Shown: positions 10,652-20,499 of the stretch, piece by piece
Layout of the letters: the number at the start of each line of letters is the position of its first letter
Numbering within the stretch: the stretch's first letter is position 1
NCBI RefSeq assembly: GCF_001956915.1
Contig: NZ_MLJO01000008.1
Location: 109,717 to 173,716, forward strand
From: Intrasporangium flavum
GTDB taxonomy: Bacteria > Actinomycetota > Actinomycetes > Actinomycetales > Dermatophilaceae
Direction: 5' to 3'
Length of the DNA stretch: 64,000 nucleotides
Position numbers and translations under genes: made by a program
The notes under the pieces: model-generated
Database searches by the model: none
Told to the model about the DNA's origin: nothing
What the model saw: only the letters and a program-made list of their open reading frames with translations

Positions 10652-12704
10652 CGCGGGCAAGACGAGCCTGACCGAGCGTCTCCTGCTGCACGCCGGCGTC
10701 ATCGCCGAGCTCGGGAGCGTCGACGCCGGCAGCACCCGCACCGACACCCTCGCGCTCGAGCGCGCCCGCGGCATCACGATCAAGGCGGCGGTCGTCTCGT
10801 TCGAGCTGCCCGACCCGCTCACGCCGGCGCAGCCGTTGACGGTCAACCTCGTCGACACCCCGGGCCACTCCGACTTCATCGCCGAGGTCGAGCGCTCGCT
10901 CGCCGTCCTCGACGGCGCGGTGCTCGTCGTGTCGGCGGTCGAGGGCGTGCAGGCCCAGACGCGCGTCCTCTGGCGGGCGTTGCGCCGCCTGCGCATCCCG
11001 ACGGTCCTGTTCGTCAACAAGCTCGACCGAGCGGGCGCGTGCACCGACACCGTGCTGCGCCAGGTGCGTGACCGGCTCGGCTTGACGCCCGTGCTGCTGT
11101 CACGCCCCGTCGACGAGGGCGCGCGGGCCGCGTCGGTCGTCCCGGACGGGCTGGCGGCCCTCGGCCTGGCGCGGTCCGACGACGCCCGATCTGACGACCG
11201 ACGCGTCACCGAACGGCTCGTCGAGGCACTGTCCGACGTAGACGAGGACCCCGACGACCTCGTCGCCGACTGGCTCGACCGGCCGGACACGGTCGACGCG
11301 GCCCGGCTCCGGGCGGCGCTCGGCGCCCGGACGGCCACCGGGCGGGCCTGCCCGGTGCTCGTCGGGTCGGCGATCACCGGCGCCGGCGTCGCGGATCTCG
11401 CGGCGGCCCTGCCCCGGCTCCTCCCGGCCGGCACGCCCGATGCCGACGCGCCCCTGGCCGGCACGGTCTTCGCCGTCCAGCGCGGGCCGGCCGGCGAGAA
11501 GGTCGCGCTCGTCGACGTCACCTCGGGCTCGCTCGCCGTCCGCGACCGCGTCCTCGTCCACGACGGGCGGGCGGTGGAGTCCGGCCACGACCACGAGCCG
11601 TGGGAGGAGCGGGTCACGGGGCTCGACGTCCACGCGTTGGGCGGGGTCCGGCGCACCGGGCGCGTGTCCGCGGGCCACATCGCGCGGGTCGTCGGCCTCG
11701 AACGGGCCCGCATCGGCGACCTCGTCGGTGATGCCCGGGTCGCCCGCCCGCTCGTGCACGAGTTCTCGCCGCCGACGCTCGAGACCGTGGTCGAGCCGGT
11801 CGACCCCGACGCCCGGTCCGCGCTGCACACGGCCCTGACGCGGCTGGCCGAGCAGGACCCGCTCATCGACCTGCGCCACGACGAGCTGCGCGGCGAGACC
11901 CACGTGTCGCTCTACGGCGAGGTGCAGAAGGAGGTCATCGGCGCGACGCTCGAGGCCGAGCACGGCGTCGCGGCCACCTTCAGCACGACCAGCGTCATCT
12001 GCCGCGAGCGCGTCGTCGGGTCGGGGGCCGCGCACGAGCTCATCGGCGTCGCGCCCAACCCGTTCCTGGCCACCGTCGGCCTGCGCGTCGACGCCGCCCC
12101 GGCCGGCACGGGCGTCCGGTTCGCCCTCGAGGTCGAGCTCGGCTCGATGCCGCCGGCGTTCTTCACCGCGGTCGAGGAGACCGTGCACGCGACGCTCGGC
12201 CAGGGGCTGCACGGCTGGGCGGTCACCGACTGCGTCGTGACGATGACGCACTCGGGGTACTACCCGCGGCAGAGCCACATGCACCAGAAGTTCGACAAGT
12301 CGATGAGCAGCACGGCGGGCGACTTCCGGGGCCTCACCCCGCTCGTGCTCATGGAGGCGCTGCGCCTGGCGGGCACGACGGTCGAGGAGCCGTTCCACCG
12401 CTTCGACCTCGAGGTGCCGAGCGACGTGCTCGGCGCGACGCTGACGATGCTCGCGCACGTGCGGGCGACGCCGGACGGCACGACGGTGCTCGGCGACGTC
12501 ACGCGGCTGCGCGGCGAGGTGCCGGCCGAGCGGCTGCACGAGCTGCAGCAGCGGGTGCCGGGTCTCACGAGCGGGCTCGGCGACCTCGCCACGGGCTTCG
12601 ACGGCTACCGGCCGGTGGCCGGCGCGCCACCCTCGCGCCCGCGCACCGACCACGACCCGCTGCACCGGCGCGAGTACCTGCTCCGGGTGGCGGGCAAGCT
12701 GTGA
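10584..12704 (+). CDS. Otr(A)/Tet(M)-type ribosomal protection GTPase
   Basis: 706-residue EF-G-like translational GTPase that in characterised relatives removes tetracycline from the ribosome. Seen: G1 AHVDAGKT (20-27), switch region RARGITI, G3 DTPGHSDF, G4 NKLD, and the late domain-IV region with YYPRQSHMHQKFDKS and STAGDFRGLTPLVLMEAL, typical of the actinomycete Otr(A) branch rather than EF-G. The TTG start at 10584 has GGAG four bases upstream; GTG 10608 is the alternative. It stands alone between divergent ftsH and convergent DUF1028, with no transposase or integrase nearby and GC like its neighbours, so recent transfer is not indicated. Whether it confers resistance is untested. Confidence 0.9.
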   Translation: MDTPPTSPVRPRTTNLGILAHVDAGKTSLTERLLLHAGVIAELGSVDAGSTRTDTLALERARGITIKAAVVSFELPDPLTPAQPLTVNLVDTPGHSDFIAEVERSLAVLDGAVLVVSAVEGVQAQTRVLWRALRRLRIPTVLFVNKLDRAGACTDTVLRQVRDRLGLTPVLLSRPVDEGARAASVVPDGLAALGLARSDDARSDDRRVTERLVEALSDVDEDPDDLVADWLDRPDTVDAARLRAALGARTATGRACPVLVGSAITGAGVADLAAALPRLLPAGTPDADAPLAGTVFAVQRGPAGEKVALVDVTSGSLAVRDRVLVHDGRAVESGHDHEPWEERVTGLDVHALGGVRRTGRVSAGHIARVVGLERARIGDLVGDARVARPLVHEFSPPTLETVVEPVDPDARSALHTALTRLAEQDPLIDLRHDELRGETHVSLYGEVQKEVIGATLEAEHGVAATFSTTSVICRERVVGSGAAHELIGVAPNPFLATVGLRVDAAPAGTGVRFALEVELGSMPPAFFTAVEETVHATLGQGLHGWAVTDCVVTMTHSGYYPRQSHMHQKFDKSMSSTAGDFRGLTPLVLMEALRLAGTTVEEPFHRFDLEVPSDVLGATLTMLAHVRATPDGTTVLGDVTRLRGEVPAERLHELQQRVPGLTSGLGDLATGFDGYRPVAGAPPSRPRTDHDPLHRREYLLRVAGKL

Positions 12705-12710
12705 ACGGGC

Positions 12711-13550
12711 TCAGGCGGTGGCGGCGCGGAGGGCCTCGAGCACGCGCCGGTCGATGCCGTCGGGGCTGAGCCGGGCCTCGTAGTTGGCGTTGCCGGCCCA
12801 GTCGGCGAGGGCGGTGGGCAGGTCGGGCGCGCCGCCGTCGCCGACGGGGTGCCCGGCCTGCGCGAGCCGGTCGGCGACCTCGTCCCCGAGGGGCCCGGTC
12901 AGCGCCTGGACGCCCTCGGGCCGGCCGAAGTACATCTCCCACTCGTCGAGGAGGCGGCCGAGCTCGGTGACGGGGTCGGCGTGGTCGTCGACGCGCAGGT
13001 CGGCGAGCACGCCGGACGCGTCGTAGCCCGTGCCGGGCTCGACGGCGTAGACGGCCGCGCTCTGCCGGCCGCGTGAGTCCCCGCCCGCGGCGTCGCCGGC
13101 GACGAGCGCCGCGAGGAGCCGCCTCGCCAGGCCCTGCCCAGCGGAGGCGTGCCACGCCTGCTCCATCGCCTCGACGACCTCCGGGCCGGTGAGGATGTTG
13201 CCCTGGATCGCGTACGCGGTGTCGCCGTCGTCGCGCGCCACGCCCCCGGCCCACGGGTTGCACTCGCGGCCGGTGAACGTCGCGGCGCTCGCGACGCCGA
13301 CGACCCCGACCTGACGCGTCTCGCGGCCGTCGTCGAGGGCGGTGGCCTCCTCGAGCGCCGACGCGGCGTCCTCACCGGTGCCGAGGCGCGCGAGCAGCTC
13401 GCCGAGGTAGGCGACTCGGGCGTAGGACTGCGTGGCGACGGCCCCGGTGCCGAGGCGGGCGCCGGGCACGACGGCGCCGACCGCGAGGAACTTGCTCGCG
13501 ACGGCGACGCCGTAGGCCTCACCCTGCCGGGCGACGATCGAGAAGGTCAC
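12711..13550 (-). CDS. DUF1028 family protein (Ntn-hydrolase-like)
   Basis: 279 residues. The N-terminus TFSIVA and the GVAVASKFLAVGAVVP and GAVATQS segments match DUF1028, thought to have an Ntn-hydrolase fold with unknown substrate. QGNILTGPEVVEAM is also typical. A C-terminal extension after about residue 205 may be the small peptidoglycan-binding-like module often fused to this family. GTG start. It ends six bases from the convergent GTPase stop and starts 12 bases after the hpt stop, so it may be co-transcribed with hpt. Confidence 0.85.
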   Translation of the reverse strand: MTFSIVARQGEAYGVAVASKFLAVGAVVPGARLGTGAVATQSYARVAYLGELLARLGTGEDAASALEEATALDDGRETRQVGVVGVASAATFTGRECNPWAGGVARDDGDTAYAIQGNILTGPEVVEAMEQAWHASAGQGLARRLLAALVAGDAAGGDSRGRQSAAVYAVEPGTGYDASGVLADLRVDDHADPVTELGRLLDEWEMYFGRPEGVQALTGPLGDEVADRLAQAGHPVGDGGAPDLPTALADWAGNANYEARLSPDGIDRRVLEALRAATA

Positions 13551-13562
13551 GGCGTCCGGCCC

Positions 13563-14114
<552 letters not shown>

Positions 14115-14235
14115 GGGGGCTCCTTCGCGGGGTGGTGCGTGGTGGTGCGGGGACGCGCACGGACGTGCGGACCCATTCAACAGCAGCGGGGCCGATGCGT
14201 CGCCCCCACCCCGCGACGGCCCGGCCGGCCACGGG

Positions 14236-15225
14236 TCAGCCGGCGGCGTCGAGGGCGGTGAAGCGGATGGCGCCCCGCTCGCGCGCCACGGCGATGCCGC
14301 CCGGCACGTGGAGCGGGCCCTGGCCGTGCCACGAGGTGAGCAGCGCGTCGAGCGACTCGACGTGGGCGGCGCTGACGTCGGCGAGCGGCGCCCCGGCCTC
14401 GGCCGCGAGCAGCCGCCAGACGCGGGTGCGCAGCGCCCGCGGCAGCGCCGAGAGGGCCTCGAGGTCGACCCCGCCGCCCGGGGCCTCGGGCAGCCCGGCG
14501 CGGGCCTGGCGGGCGAGCGTCTCGAGGTAGTCGGCGTCCTCGCGCAGCAGGTCGGCGCTACGGGCCAGCGCCGCGCCGAACCCGGGCCCGAGCTCGGCCT
14601 CGAGCGTGGCGAGCAGGCGACGGGCGCGGACGCGCCGGAAGGTGTCGTCGGCGTTCTGGGGGTCCTCCCACGGCTCGATGCCGTAGGCGGCGCAGGCGGC
14701 GAGCGTCGTCGCGCGCGGCAGCGACAGCAGCGGGCGCACGAAGCGTCCGCGACGCGTCGGCATGCCGCTGAGCGAGCGCGCGCCCGACCCCCGCGAGAGG
14801 CCGAGGAGCACCTGCTCGGCCTGGTCGTCGCGGGTGTGGCCGATGAGCACGACGTCGGCGCCGAAGCGGGTGGCGACCTCCTCGAAGGCGGCGTACCGGG
14901 CGGTGCGGGCGTCGGCCTCGAGGCCCGAGCCGGACGTGCGCACGTCGACGCGCACGACCTCGACGGGGTCCAGGCCCATGCCGAGGCACAGCTCGGCGGC
15001 CCCGTCGGCGACGCCGTCCGAGCCGTCCTGCAGGCCGTGGTCGACGACGACGGCGCCGGCCCGCATCCCGGCCCGGGGTGCCTCGAAGGCGAGCGCCCCG
15101 GCGAGCGCCACGGAGTCGGGACCCCCCGAGCAGGCCACGAGCACGAGGGCGCCGGGCGGGAGGTCGAGCAGGTGCTCGCGCACGGCGAGGCGGGTGGCGG
15201 CGACGGCGGGGTCGGGACCGGGCAT
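14236..15225 (-). CDS. tilS: tRNA(Ile)-lysidine synthetase
   Basis: 329 residues; converts C34 of the CAU-anticodon tRNA-Ile to lysidine so that it reads AUA. N-type ATP pyrophosphatase P-loop [11 protein letters not shown] near residue 32, [27 protein letters not shown] and [10 protein letters not shown] are all present. The C-terminus is short compared with E. coli TilS, as in other actinobacteria. ATG 15225 follows the zincin gene by 21 bases, so dacB-zincin-tilS-hpt may be one transcription direction. Confidence 0.96.
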   Translation of the reverse strand: MPGPDPAVAATRLAVREHLLDLPPGALVLVACSGGPDSVALAGALAFEAPRAGMRAGAVVVDHGLQDGSDGVADGAAELCLGMGLDPVEVVRVDVRTSGSGLEADARTARYAAFEEVATRFGADVVLIGHTRDDQAEQVLLGLSRGSGARSLSGMPTRRGRFVRPLLSLPRATTLAACAAYGIEPWEDPQNADDTFRRVRARRLLATLEAELGPGFGAALARSADLLREDADYLETLARQARAGLPEAPGGGVDLEALSALPRALRTRVWRLLAAEAGAPLADVSAAHVESLDALLTSWHGQGPLHVPGGIAVARERGAIRFTALDAAG

Positions 15226-15246
15226 GTCGGTGGCGGCTCCCTTGCC

Positions 15247-16377
15247 TCAGCCGTGGACCCGGCGCACCCAGGCGGCCGGCTCGACGATCTCGGCCGCGCG
15301 AGGCAGCGCGTCGGGTGAGGACCACACGGCGTTGAAGCCGTCGCGGCCCACCTGGTCGGTGACGGCCCGCACGAAGACGGCGCCGTCGCGGTACTGGCGC
15401 ATCTTCGCCTCGAGGCCGAGGAGGCGGCGCAGGATGCGGTCGATGCCGGCCGACCCCTGCCGGCGCTGGTCGAACTTGCGGCGGATGTCGCCGACGCTCG
15501 GGATGACCTGCGGGCCCACGTCGTCCATGACGACGTCGGCGTGGCCCTCGAGCAGCGACATGACCGCGGTGAGCTCGGCGATCTTCGCGCGCTGCTCGGG
15601 CGTGGCGAGGATCTGCGCGACGCCCTCGCCCGAGCCGAGCACGTCGGGCAGGTTCTTCGTCAGCGCCTCGAGGCGGCGGCTGAGGTCCTCGGGGGTCGGG
15701 GCGAGGTCGACGGCGAGCGCCTGCGACTCCCGCACGAGGTGGTCGCGCAGCCACGGGACCGCGGTGAACTGCACGCGGTGGGTCTCCTCGTGCATGGCCA
15801 CCCAGCGACGGAAGTCCGTGGGGTCGACGCCGAGGCGCCGCTCGGTGGCGACGATGTTCGGGGCGACGAGGAGCAGGCGGGGCGTGCCGCCGGGCGCGAG
15901 GTCGTACTGGCCGAGCACCTTGGTGGCGAGGAAGGCGAGCAGGCCGCCCATCTCGGCGCCGGTGACCTTGCCGCCGATCGCCGCGACGGTCGGCGTGGGC
16001 ATCTTCTTCTTGGCGACCAGCTTGTCGACGACCGGTTCGAGCATCGCCCTGAAGGAGTCGACGTTGGCCCCGATCCAGCCGATGCGGTCGACGACGAGCG
16101 GAGGTGGCGCGTCGTCGGGGGCCACGAGGCCGCTCGTCGAGGCGACGGGCCCGACTGCGGACGCGGCTGCCTCGCGCAGGTCGGCGACGATGGCCTCCGC
16201 CTCGGCGGGCGTCACCTGCGGACCGGCAGCGACGACGGCGCGGCCGGTGCGCTTGGCGAACTCGTAGTCGACGTACTGCGTGGCCGACCCGTCGGACCCA
16301 CCACCGGTCGGTCCGGCGCCGCCGGGACCCTCGTTCGTCGCTCCGCCCGTGGCGCTGTTGACGGTCGTGTCGGTCAT
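15247..16377 (-). CDS. Zincin-like metalloprotease family protein (DUF2342)
   Basis: 376 residues. HEETH (196-200) is an HExxH zinc motif, and a second conserved block [13 protein letters not shown] begins near residue 276, as in the actinobacterial DUF2342 / F420-biosynthesis-associated family. An N-terminal Gly/Thr-rich tail of about 30 residues is disordered. No signal peptide. Family members occur next to dacB and tilS in many actinobacteria, and the activity is not established. The start ATG at 16377 follows AAGGG. The 124-base spacer upstream holds the perfect 16-base palindrome CGGCCCGATCGGGCCG at 16423-16438. Confidence 0.88.
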   Translation of the reverse strand: MTDTTVNSATGGATNEGPGGAGPTGGGSDGSATQYVDYEFAKRTGRAVVAAGPQVTPAEAEAIVADLREAAASAVGPVASTSGLVAPDDAPPPLVVDRIGWIGANVDSFRAMLEPVVDKLVAKKKMPTPTVAAIGGKVTGAEMGGLLAFLATKVLGQYDLAPGGTPRLLLVAPNIVATERRLGVDPTDFRRWVAMHEETHRVQFTAVPWLRDHLVRESQALAVDLAPTPEDLSRRLEALTKNLPDVLGSGEGVAQILATPEQRAKIAELTAVMSLLEGHADVVMDDVGPQVIPSVGDIRRKFDQRRQGSAGIDRILRRLLGLEAKMRQYRDGAVFVRAVTDQVGRDGFNAVWSSPDALPRAAEIVEPAAWVRRVHG

Positions 16378-16501
16378 CGCGGCCCTTCCGGTTCGTGACG
16401 GCTCTCGTGACGTCTCGGTCACCGGCCCGATCGGGCCGCGCGGGTGAGGTCGTCGGTGCTCGACGCAGCAGACGACACGTCCCGGGCGGCCCACCGGCCC
16501 G

Positions 16502-18055
16502 TCAGCGACAGCCGCACGCGGCGACGGTCGCTACGAAACGGTCCAACGCGGCCCGGGCGTCGTTGGTTCCCGCCCCGGCGACCATACCCACGAAGACGAG
16601 CAGCCGGCCGTCGTCGTCGACGACCGACCCGGCGAGCGCGTTCGCGCCGGTCAGCGTCCCTGTCTTGGCGCGGGCGCGGCCGGCCGCGTCGTGGTCGGAG
16701 CCGGTGAAGCGGCCCGCGAGCGTGCCGGTGAGCCCGCTGATCGGCATGCCGTCGAGGGCGCGCCGCAGCACCGGGTGGTGGCCGTCGTAGCCGAGGACGA
16801 GCACGTCCGCGAGCAGGTCGGCCCGCACCCGGTTCTCGCGGGAGAGCCCGGACGCGTCGGAGAGGGTGACGCCCGTCGTGTCGAGCCCCAGCGCCCCGAC
16901 CTGCTGCACGACCCAGGCCCCGACCTCGGGGAACGAGGTGCCGGCGCCGGCGCGGAAGGCCGCCTGGCGAGCGAGGATCTCGGTCAGCGCGTTGTCGCTG
17001 TCGGTGAGCGCGAGGGCGAGCTGGTCGCGCACGGGCGCGGACTCGATGCTGCCGAGCACGGTGCCGGGCGCGTACCCGCCCTGCGCCCCCGCGGCGCCGG
17101 TCCCGGAGGCGGAGGGCGTACCGGTGGGGGCCGTGGCGTCGAGGGAGGGCGACGGCGTCGGCGTCGGGACGACCGCCGTGTTGTCGGTGGTGGCGCGGCG
17201 GGCCAGCGACCCCGGACGCTTCTCCACCGAGACGTCGACGCCGCGACCGCCGAGCAGCTCGGCGAGCCGGTCGCGGACCGAGGCGACGGGGTCGGACAGG
17301 GCCGGGTGGCCGGACGTGGCGCGCTGGGTGCTGAGGCCGAGCATCGACACCGGGCCGGTGATGGCGAGGCGGCGGTAGTCGCTGCCCCACGTCGTGGCGA
17401 GCAGCGGCCCGTCGGCGTAGGACTCGTCGACCGACAGGCGCACCTTCGTGAGGCCGCGGGCCCTGAGCGACCGGGCCACCTCGTCGGCGAGGTCGCGCAG
17501 GCCGGCGCGCCCGGCGACGGCGTCGGGCTCGCCCTTGCCGGGGTTGATGAGCGAGTCGCCGCCGGCCACGAGGACGATCTCGTCGGAGCCGGCGCCGGCC
17601 CGCACGACGGTCGAGAGGGTCTCGTCGGCGTGGAACACCTGCCCGATGGCGGCCGCGGACAGCAGCTTGGTCGTCGAGGCCGGGATGCGCAGGGCGGCGC
17701 CGTCCTGGTCGAGGAGCACCCGGCCGCTCTGCCCGTCGCGCACGACCAGGGCCGAGTCGCGCAGCGCCGCCGTGCCCCGCACGTCGGCCAGCGCGGCCTC
17801 GACGCCGGACGCCGAGGGCGCGGCGGTCTCGCCGGCGAGCGAGGGCAGCGGCTGCGGCACCGAGGTCGACGGCGTCGGCTGCGCCACGAGGGGCAGGGTC
17901 CGGGTGCCCGGCGTCTCGGTCGGCGGAGGCGGCGGCAGCGGGGCCGTGGTGAGCACGCCGGGGGCGGCGCCGGCGACGTCGAGCACCGCGTAGCCGAGCA
18001 GGATGACGACGGCCGAGCAGATCGCGGCCATCGTGTACGTCATCCCGCGGATCAC
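16502..18055 (-). CDS. dacB: D-alanyl-D-alanine carboxypeptidase/endopeptidase (PBP4 type)
   Basis: 517 residues with an N-terminal signal or anchor segment (about 6-28) and a Pro/Thr linker, then a class C-type PBP. Active-site motifs: SxxK as STTK, SxN as SDN, KTG as KTGT. A Pro/Ser/Thr-rich insertion (around PTPTPSPS) interrupts the fold. The enzyme trims or cleaves peptidoglycan cross-bridges outside the membrane. The GTG at 18055 has AGAAGGGG seven bases upstream. Divergent from ppa, the common actinobacterial arrangement. Confidence 0.94.
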   Translation of the reverse strand: MIRGMTYTMAAICSAVVILLGYAVLDVAGAAPGVLTTAPLPPPPPTETPGTRTLPLVAQPTPSTSVPQPLPSLAGETAAPSASGVEAALADVRGTAALRDSALVVRDGQSGRVLLDQDGAALRIPASTTKLLSAAAIGQVFHADETLSTVVRAGAGSDEIVLVAGGDSLINPGKGEPDAVAGRAGLRDLADEVARSLRARGLTKVRLSVDESYADGPLLATTWGSDYRRLAITGPVSMLGLSTQRATSGHPALSDPVASVRDRLAELLGGRGVDVSVEKRPGSLARRATTDNTAVVPTPTPSPSLDATAPTGTPSASGTGAAGAQGGYAPGTVLGSIESAPVRDQLALALTDSDNALTEILARQAAFRAGAGTSFPEVGAWVVQQVGALGLDTTGVTLSDASGLSRENRVRADLLADVLVLGYDGHHPVLRRALDGMPISGLTGTLAGRFTGSDHDAAGRARAKTGTLTGANALAGSVVDDDGRLLVFVGMVAGAGTNDARAALDRFVATVAACGCR

Positions 18056-18101
18056 GGGCTCACCCCTTCTCGCCGGCCGTCTGAGGCGCGACCGGTTTCG
18101 C

Positions 18102-18142
18102 GCAACGGTGGTCGTTGCTGCCAGACTGTCGCGGAAGATTCT
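18102..18142 (+). promoter_or_regulatory. Divergent dacB/ppa spacer with hairpin and candidate ppa promoter
   Basis: GCAACG-GTGGT-CGTTGC is a perfect inverted repeat (18102-18118). A candidate -35 TTGCTG (18115-18120) and -10 GATTCT (18137-18142) are 16 bases apart and would leave a long leader before ppa. Confidence 0.35.
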
Positions 18143-18228
18143 GTCAGCCGCCGGCCGCTGCGCCGGCATCGCGGCCCCGCGCCACCCGGCGCGAGCCCGG
18201 CCGCCCACCACCGTGTGAAGGGGAAGAC

Positions 18229-18747
18229 GTGGAGTTCGACGTCACCATCGAGATCCCGCGCGGACAGCGCAACAAGTACGAGGTCGACCACGAGACCGGC
18301 CGGATCCGCCTCGACCGCTACCTCTTCACGCCCATGGCCTACCCGGCCGACTACGGCTACATCGAGGACTCCCTCGGCGAGGACGGCGACCCGCTCGACG
18401 CGCTCGTGCTGCTGCCCGAGCCGCTCTTCCCGGGCGTCGTCGTCGAGTCGCGGCCCATCGGCGTCTTCCACATGACCGACGAGGCCGGCGGCGACGACAA
18501 GGTGCTGTGCGTGCCGGTCGACCCGCGCAACGCCCACATCCAGGACATCTCCGACGTCAACGAGTTCACGCTCAAGGAGATCCAGCACTTCTTCGAGCGC
18601 TACAAGGACCTCGAGCCCGGCAAGCACGTCGAGGCCTCCGACTGGGGCAACCGCGAGGCCGCCGAGAAGATCATCAGCGAGGCCCTCGAGCGCGCCAAGG
18701 AGCAGGGCGTCTCGACGGCCCGCTGGGCCATGCCGCAGGGCCACTGA
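18229..18747 (+). CDS. ppa: Inorganic pyrophosphatase
   Basis: 172-residue cytosolic family I pyrophosphatase that hydrolyses PPi and drives biosynthetic reactions. Seen: [26 protein letters not shown], and the signature [10 protein letters not shown] with the three metal-binding Asp. The GTG start has AAGGGGA seven bases upstream. Length is normal. Confidence 0.97.
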   Translation: MEFDVTIEIPRGQRNKYEVDHETGRIRLDRYLFTPMAYPADYGYIEDSLGEDGDPLDALVLLPEPLFPGVVVESRPIGVFHMTDEAGGDDKVLCVPVDPRNAHIQDISDVNEFTLKEIQHFFERYKDLEPGKHVEASDWGNREAAEKIISEALERAKEQGVSTARWAMPQGH

Positions 18748-18779
18748 CCCCCGACCCTTCCAGCCGGCCCTCCGTCACC

Positions 18780-19727
18780 TCACCCGAGGAGGCGGAGGGT
18801 CAGCCATGTCGCGAGGGTGAACACGCCGAAGGCGGCGCTGGCGAGCGCCGCCACGGCGCCGGTCGTCCACTCGCGTCCCGGACGCGTCGGGCGGGCCGCC
18901 GCCTCCCCCGCCTCGATGCGCTCGCGCAGGGCGTCGAGCCGGTCGGCGAGCTCGGTGGCCGTCGACGGACGGCGGGCGGGGTCATGGGCCAGGGCCGAGC
19001 GCAGCAGGGCGTCGAGGTCGGCGGGCGCGCCGACCTCGGCCGCGACCGGGGCGGGGGTCAGCTTCGGGTCGCGCCCGGCGATGCCGGCGAGGCCCGACTC
19101 GACGCCGAACGGGGGGCGCTGCACGAGCAACGCGTAGGCCACCGCGCCCACCGCGTACACGTCGGCGCGCTGGTCGAAACCGCTGGTGCCGTGGGCCTGC
19201 TCGGGTGCCATGTACGCGGGGGTCCCCGCCGTGACGGTCAGGCCGGACGACTCCGCGAGCGCCTTGGCCATGCCGAGGTCGGCGATGACGACGTGCGGCT
19301 CGCCGGTGCGCTCGTCGAGCAGGAGGTTGCCGGGCTTGACGTCGCGGTGCACGACGCCGTGGTCGTGCAGCACCTGCAGGCCGCGGGCGGCCTCGGCGGC
19401 GAGGCGCAGGGCCGTCCCGGGAGCGCAGCCGGCCCGGACGACGTCGGCGAGGGTGCCTCCCTCGACGAGGTCCATGACGAAGAACGGGCGGCCGTCGGGC
19501 AGCTCGCCGATGTCGTGGACCCGGACGACGCGGTCGTCGCCGATGCGCCGCAGCAGCCGGGCCTCGGCGAGGAACCGGCGGTGGATGTCGAGGTCGGTGG
19601 TCCAGTTGTCGGCGAGCACCTTGATGGCGACGGGGACGGACAGGTCGGGGTCGTGCGCGAGCCACACCGTCGCGAACGCCCCTGAACCCAGCCGGTGCCG
19701 CAGCTGGTACCGCCCGATAGCCTCCAT
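18780..19727 (-). CDS. Ser/Thr protein kinase with C-terminal membrane anchor
   Basis: 315 residues. Kinase core about 1-265: Gly loop GSGAFATVW (14-22), ATP Lys K36, catalytic HRDVKPGN (127-134), metal Asp in ADLGMA (DLG instead of DFG), APEQ. A charged linker leads to one hydrophobic segment near 289-311 and only four residues outside, so there is no external sensor domain. Divergent from an ECF sigma gene 94 bases away. The pair resembles known kinase-controlled ECF systems; a functional link is inference. Confidence 0.92.
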   Translation of the reverse strand: MEAIGRYQLRHRLGSGAFATVWLAHDPDLSVPVAIKVLADNWTTDLDIHRRFLAEARLLRRIGDDRVVRVHDIGELPDGRPFFVMDLVEGGTLADVVRAGCAPGTALRLAAEAARGLQVLHDHGVVHRDVKPGNLLLDERTGEPHVVIADLGMAKALAESSGLTVTAGTPAYMAPEQAHGTSGFDQRADVYAVGAVAYALLVQRPPFGVESGLAGIAGRDPKLTPAPVAAEVGAPADLDALLRSALAHDPARRPSTATELADRLDALRERIEAGEAAARPTRPGREWTTGAVAALASAAFGVFTLATWLTLRLLG

Positions 19728-19821
19728 CGCGGTCCATCATGGTCCATGCCTCGCGTCGGCGCCGTCCACGGGTGCCGTTCCCGGGCAGCCGTTCACACAG
19801 GGGTCCAGGGGAAGGACGAGC

Positions 19822-20400
19822 ATGCCGACAGAGGGTCCGACCACCGGGGAGCTCGCTCCCGAGGAGCTGGAGCGCCTGCGTGTGGCGGCGGCCTCGGGTG
19901 AGCCGCGCGCGATGGACGACCTCCTGCGCGCCCTCGAGCCGCTCGTCATGCGCCGCTGCGCCCGCTTCCTGCCGCACCGTGCCGACGCGGAGGAGGCGTG
20001 CCAGGACGCGCTCGTGTCGGTGGCGCGCAAGCTGGACACGTTCTCCGGCTCGGGCTCGTTCCTCGGCTGGGTGACGGTCGTGGCCTCGAACAGCGCCCGC
20101 ACGACGTACCGCTCGCTCAAGCGTCGGGGCACCGAGCACCCGGTGGAGTTCCTGCCCGAGCGGGGCGACCCCCGCACCACGAGCGTCATCGCCGGCTCAC
20201 GCGTCGACCTCCTCGAGGCGCTCGAAGCGCTGGAGGCGGCCAAGCCGCACCTCGTCGACGCGTTCGTGCTGCGCGACCTCGGCGGCCTGCCCTACGACGA
20301 GGTGGCCGAGCAGACCGGCGTGCCGCTCGGCACCGCCAAGGCGCGCATCCACGACGCCCGGGTCTTCCTGCGCGAGCGGCTCGTCGAGCGCCTCGGCTGA
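19822..20400 (+). CDS. ECF-type RNA polymerase sigma factor
   Basis: 192 residues. Region 2: ADAEEACQDALVSVARKLDTFSGSGSFLGWV, shown here only as key parts DAEEACQD and GSFLGW. Region 4: VFVLRDLGGLPYDEVAEQ read as FVLRDLGGLPYDEVA and GVPLGTAKARIHDARVFL. The 2-4 linker contains RGDPRTTSV, with possible phospho-Thr sites. No anti-sigma gene adjoins; a Ser/Thr kinase is divergent and a secreted protein follows 99 bases downstream. ATG 19822 has GAAGG upstream. Confidence 0.92.
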   Translation: MPTEGPTTGELAPEELERLRVAAASGEPRAMDDLLRALEPLVMRRCARFLPHRADAEEACQDALVSVARKLDTFSGSGSFLGWVTVVASNSARTTYRSLKRRGTEHPVEFLPERGDPRTTSVIAGSRVDLLEALEALEAAKPHLVDAFVLRDLGGLPYDEVAEQTGVPLGTAKARIHDARVFLRERLVERLG

Positions 20401-20402
20401 CA

Positions 20403-20418
20403 TGGGGAGTTCTCCCCA
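20403..20418 (+). terminator. Short palindrome after the ECF sigma gene
   Basis: TGGGGAG-TT-CTCCCCA, perfect, two bases beyond the stop. May act as a weak terminator or as an operator before the secreted-protein gene. Confidence 0.35.
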
Positions 20419-20499
20419 CAACTTCCGGGCCACCGCACGCATCTCCACCGGTGACCGCCCGGGCCACCCGGCCGGGCCACCACCGCCACAGGAGAGACC

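Noticed and set aside
10584..12704. Ribosomal protection gene as a recent mobile resistance gene
   Set aside because: No transposase, integrase, att repeats or GC shift around it; the domain-IV sequence is of the actinomycete Otr(A) type.
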